A stretch of 64,000 nt of DNA from Lycium barbarum (taxonomy: Eukaryota > Streptophyta > Magnoliopsida > Solanales > Solanaceae), in assembly GCF_019175385.1 (NCBI RefSeq), contig NC_083339.1:32207637-32271636 (forward strand). Reading direction: 5' to 3'. The position numbers were made by a program, and so were the translations under genes. The notes under the pieces are model-generated. The model did not search any database and had not been told where the DNA came from. It saw only the letters and a list, made by a program, of their open reading frames with translations. This document shows, in pieces, positions 59,216 through 64,000 of this stretch. Each line of letters begins with the position of its first letter. Position 1 is the first letter of the stretch.

Positions 59216-62200
59216 TTATATTGTTGGCGTTTCATCTTGAATCTCTCCTGGGGGTTGGAATAAATGCGGGTACGTGTATTTGATTTTCTCTTCTGCTTCC
59301 CAAGTCATTTCTTCCCGGTTGTTGTTCCCCCACAAGACTTTGACTGAAGCCACTTCCTTGTTTCGAAGTCTTCGTACTTGCCTGTCTAAGATGGCAATAG
59401 GTACTTCTTCATATGTTAACTTTTCTGTCACTTGCACATCATCTATCGGGACAATCTTTGTGGGATCCCCAACACACTTGCGGAGCATCGAAACATGGAA
59501 GACTGGATGGACTGATTCAATCTCCGAAGGTAAGTCCAATTCATAGGCAAGATGACCCACCTTGCGGATAATTTTATAGGGTCCAATGTATCTAGGACTT
59601 AACTTCCCTTTCTTGCCAAATCTTATCACCTCTTTCATTGGAAACACTTTCAAAAATACCCAATCATTAACCTGAAATTCCAAGTCTCGTCGGCGATTGT
59701 CCGCATAACACTTTTGGCGACTTTGGGCTGTCAACAATCGGTCTCGGATCACCTTGACTTTTTCTACCGTTTGCTGAATCATATCAGGACCTATCAACTG
59801 TACTTCTCCTGTTTCGAAACATCCAATGGGATCTACACTTCCTTCTATATAATGCTTCATACGGAGCCATTTGGATACTGGAATGGTAACTACTGTTGTA
59901 TGCAAACGCAATAAGGGGTAAGTGATCATCCCAACTACCACCGAAATCCAGCACACATGCTCATAGCATATCTTCTAAGGTCTGAATAGTACGTTCAGTT
60001 TGTCCATCAGTCTGCGGATTAAATGTCGTGCTAAGTTTCACAGGAGTACCCAGACCTTCTTGAAAGGATTTCTAGAACTTGGCTGTAAACTGTGCTCCTT
60101 TATCTATGATAATGGACAATGGAATACCATGGAGTCGCACAATTTCTTTGAGATACAACCTCGCATAATCTTCTGCTGAGTATGTGGTTCTGACCGGAAG
60201 AAAATGAGCTGCTTTCGTCAATCTATCCACGATTACCCATATAGAATCATACCTGCCTCGAGAACGAGGTAACCCCACAATGAAATCCATGTTGATTACT
60301 TCCCATTTCCAAGTAGGTTTTTCCATTGCTTGCAATAATCCTCCTGGCTTCTGATGTTCGATCTTTACTTGATGACAATTTTGACATTGATCCACAAATT
60401 CCGCTATATCTCTCTTCATGCCATCCCACCAATATATTAATTTATGATCATGATACATTTTGGTTCCACCTGGGTGAATGTAATACCGAGAACAATGTGC
60501 TTCTTCTAGAATCCATCGCCGCAATTCCGCCACGTCCGGCACACATAGCCTGCTCCGGTATCTAAGAATTCCATCCGTGGAAACTTCAAATGGAGACTTC
60601 TCTTTGTCATGAGACGTGTCTCTGTAATGGCACAATTTAGGATCTTCATACTGGTGCTCTTTCACTTGCATGTTCAAGGACGAAACTATGGGATCATTAA
60701 TACCAAACCCTGCACTACCTGAATCAATCACACGCACTCCAAGATTAGCTAATTGGTGGAGCTCATGAACCATCTTTTTCCTTTCCGGAGGGACTTCACA
60801 TAAATTGGCCATTGATCGGCGACTAAGCGCATCGGCTACCACATTTGCTTTTTCGGGGTGGTATAAGATATTCACATCATAATCTTTCAACAATTCTAAC
60901 CACCGCCTTGTCGCAGATTTAACTCCTTCTGTTTGAAAATGTACTGGAGGCTTTTATGATTGCTATAGATGTCAACATGCACACCATACAAATAATGTCT
61001 CCACATTTTCAATGCATGAATAACCGCAGCTAATTCAAGATCATGAGTTGGATAGTTCTTTTCATATTTCTGCTGTTGCCTCGAACCATATGCAATAACT
61101 CTACCGTGCTGCATTAATACGCATCCTAACCCAACACCTGAAGCATCACAACACACGACGTAGTCATCTGTCCCTTATGGAAGTGTTAAAACCGGAGCTG
61201 AGGTTAATCTGTCCTTCAACTCTTGGAAGCTGCGTTCACAAGCATCATTCCATAGAAATTTGGCTGACTTCTAGGTTAGCTTCGTCAATGCGGCTGGAAT
61301 AGATGAGAAGCCCTCTACGAATATTCTATAATAACCTGCCAATCCTAGAAAACTACGAAATTCCGTAGGCGTCATAGGCCTTGGCCAAGTCGTCACAGCT
61401 TCAATTTTCTGAGTGTCGACTCGAATGCCATCATCCGAAATAACATGGCCCAGAAATGTTACAGAATTTAGCCAAAACTCGCACTTTGAAAATTTTGCAT
61501 ATAATTCCGGGGCTCGAAGAATGCCAAGAACAATTCGCAAATGATCTGCATGTTCCTATTCTGTGCGAGAGTACACCAGAATATCATCAATGAATACTAT
61601 CACAAATAAGTCCAAGCTTGGCCTGAACACATTATTCATCAAATTCATAAACATGGCCGGATCATTGGTCAGCCCAAACGACATTACTCGGAACTCATAG
61701 TGGCCATATCTCGTTCTGAAGGCTGTTTTGGGAATATCTTCTTCTCTAACCCTCACTTGATAATAGCTCGACCTCAAGTCTATTTTGGAAAACCACTTGG
61801 CACCCGGTAATTGATCGAATAAATCATCAATCCTTGGGAGAGGGTATTTGTTCTTTATCGTCACTTTGTTCAACTGCCTATAATCGATGCAGATTCATAG
61901 GGATCCGTCTTTCTTTCTCACGAACAAGACTGGTGCTCCCCACGGTGATGAACTAGGTCTAATAAACCCCTTTTCAAGCAAATCTTTCAACTGTGCTTTT
62001 AGCTCTTTCAATTCTGCCGGAGCCATTCGATACGGAGGAATAGAAATAGGCTTGGTGTCCGGCAACACATCAATGGCGAAGTCAATCTCTCTTTCTGGAG
62101 GAAGACCTGGAAGTTCGTCTGGAAATACATCCAGAAATTCATTCACTACCGGAACGGATTGGAAAGTTGGCGACTTTGCCTCGGCGTCATGAACCCGAAC

Positions 62201-62761
62201 TAGATGATAAATATAGCCTTTGGCTATCATCTTCCTTGACTTAAGGTAGGAAATAAACCTACCCTTCAGAGATGCTGCTTTACCCTTCCATTCAAGCACG
62301 GGCTCTCCCGGAAATTGGAATCGAACCACTTTCGTTCAGAAATCGACATTAGCGTAACACGATGCCAACCAATCCATGCCCATAATCACATCAAAATCTA
62401 ACATTTCTAGCTCAATCAAATCAGCTTTGGTCTGGCGATCACATATCACAACTACACAATTTTTAAACACTTGTCTCGCTATCACGGGATTACCAAATAG
62501 AGTAGATACCTCAAAGGGTTTGATTGACTTAGGTTTCACCCCAATACAACCAGCAACATATGGAGTAATATAAGAGAAAGTAGAACCCGGATTTATCAAT
62601 GCATACACATTACGGGAGAATATAGATAATGTACCTGTAACCACATCCGGAGAGGACTCAAGATCCTGTCGTCCGGCTAAAGCGTATACACGGGACTGAG
62701 TGGCACCTGAAGTAGATGCTACCCCTCTGCCTCTACCTCGACCTACTGACATCTGTGGAGT
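59216..62761 (-). pseudogene. D4 pol, broken
   Basis: The protease motif reads ALINPGST, so the catalytic Asp codon is Asn (62591-62593). Reverse transcriptase follows, interrupted by a frameshift near 62336 and a TGA near 61895, with the FIDD Asp pair at 61583-61588. More breaks lie near 61550, 61270 and 61150. RNase H is at 61156-60896 with a shift near 60895. The integrase finger and first catalytic blocks are at 60893-60072 ([17 protein letters not shown]), then a stop at 60072. The QAERT block is changed. The C-terminal part (59790-59216) is open with MTWEAEEKIK. Confidence 0.87.
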
Positions 62762-64000
62762 CTACCCCACCGGGCGCACTGAGGATGAACCATCTACTGA
62801 ACCTGTGGGCTGAATACCAGCTCTACCACCCAACGACGGGTAATCCCTCATCATGTGCCCAACTTGGCCACAAGCATAGCAAGCATCCGAACCTTGGTGA
62901 CACCGTCCGGAATGTAATCTACTGCACTGACTGTATTGTGGTGCCGGGGTCTCCTCTGGCTATAATCTCCCCCAAACTGAAAATCCGGGGCCCTCGAACT
63001 CTGACCTTGTCCTGAACGAAGGGAGCGATCAATTCTCCGACCCACAAATCAAGGAAGTGCACTGGTCACTGACTGGCCAGAATGTCTGGAGTAAGTCTTC
63101 CTTGATCCCCCTCTATAATCACTGTCTGCCCACATAGATCTAGATCTCTTACTTTGCCTTCTATCAATATCGCGATCACTTCTTTGTGGTTGTTGTCGTC
63201 TCTCTAGATTCTGAGCATGGGCTTGTATTCGGGAAATATCCATCCCGTCTTGCAACGAAGCCGTCAAACAGTCTTTAATTAAATGTGGTCCCAAGCCACT
63301 CACAAATCTATGTACCCGATCTCCCATGTCGGCCACCATAGACGGGGCATATCTAGCCAATGAATTAAATTGTAGGCTATACTCCCGGGCACTCATGCTT
63401 CCTTGCTTCAAATTAAGAAATCTATCCGCTCTAGCTCGGCGAACCTCAGGTGGCAAGTAATGACGAATGAAAGCATCTACGAATTCTTGCCAAACCGAAG
63501 GAGGCGCATTCTCTCCTCTTGACAATACCCAATTATTATACCATAAGACTGCCACATCCCGGAGTCTATAAAACGCCAACTCCACGAATTCGGTTTCGGA
63601 GGCATGGACAATCCTCAATGTCCTCAATATTTCATCAATGAAACCTTGCGGGTCATCATCCGGTTTTGACCCGAAAAACTCCAGAGTATTTAGACTCATA
63701 AAATCATGGGCTCTGGTACTTGCTACCCGATCACTCGAACTCACATTTCGCCGCTGTGCCTGTGCGGCAACCAATTGTGTCAATAGCTGAATAGCTTCGG
63801 TCATTTGTTGACCCGAAGCAGCCGGTGGAGAAATTGGAGCTTAAGCTCCTCCTTGTTCTTCTACATTAGGCGGGGTGGAGGAAGTACTAGATGGGGCCTC
63901 ATTTTGTGACTCGCCCTCTTCCACATTCATTGGGGGCTCTCTTTTTACCCGCCTTTTTATCGTAGTCTTGCCCTTCTGGGCAGCTGTAGCTTTTCCTTTT
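62762..64000 (-). pseudogene. D4 gag, broken; start codon just outside the window
   Basis: On the minus strand the window edge falls right after the expected MPP start, at KATAAQKGKTTIKRR. Stops are TAA near 63842 and TGA at 63051-63049. A frameshift before the knuckle is seen near 62930, and the TAG at 62764-62762 is shared with D2 and D3. The longest open part (63804-63049, 251 codons) holds the whole gag domain up to RGGSRKTYSRHSGQS. It shows the uninterrupted D3 target site near 63328. Confidence 0.86.

Noticed and set aside
1..64000. CRISPR arrays, bacterial operons, riboswitches, endogenous pararetrovirus
   Set aside because: No spaced identical short repeats, no operon structure, and no movement-protein or pararetroviral coat motifs. 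All coding matter is Ty3/gypsy gag-pol.

Overview
The window is plant nuclear DNA made almost entirely of Ty3/gypsy LTR retrotransposons stacked inside one another. The host is most likely a dicot with a large, repeat-rich genome. A solanaceous host is only a guess from the style of the elements. No cellular protein gene, tRNA gene or functional rRNA gene could be supported. The pol proteins carry DDX35E integrases with a chromodomain-like C-terminus. The primer sites match plant initiator tRNA-Met. Both traits fit the Del/Tekay chromovirus group.

Left half (1-29148). An A-family element (A0, only its 3' end visible, 1-3604) sits inside a C-family LTR (3605-6355). That LTR sits inside an LTR of a non-autonomous B family. 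The B family forms a tandem LTR-interior-LTR-interior-LTR(truncated)-LTR array (6356-29148) whose members share LTRs. A complete A-family element (A1, 10273-21042, target duplication CAAAG) interrupts the shared middle LTR. The B interiors have no recognisable gag or pol apart from a possible chromodomain scrap, but they carry a segment derived from 5S rRNA that keeps the polymerase III internal control blocks.

Right half (29149-64000). A minus-strand D-family LTR fragment (D0) was hit by the B array on its left and by D1 (plus, 30179 onward) on its right. D1 was hit by D2 (minus, from 35487). D2 holds a complete plus-strand copy D3 (42329-52352, target duplication TCGGC). Its 5' LTR was hit by an F-family element (minus, from 53696), and F was hit by D4 (minus, 56480 to the window end).

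All gag-pol copies with enough sequence to judge are broken. A1 has six stops but no frameshift. D1-D4 have many stops and frameshifts. The LTR families share compact structured blocks: a two- or three-hairpin module in the 3' half whose stems differ by paired changes, a hairpin next to the polypurine tract, and (D family) clusters of a palindromic TACGGNCCGTA motif just upstream of the TATA box. D2, D3 and D4 share an in-frame TAG between the nucleocapsid zinc knuckle and protease.
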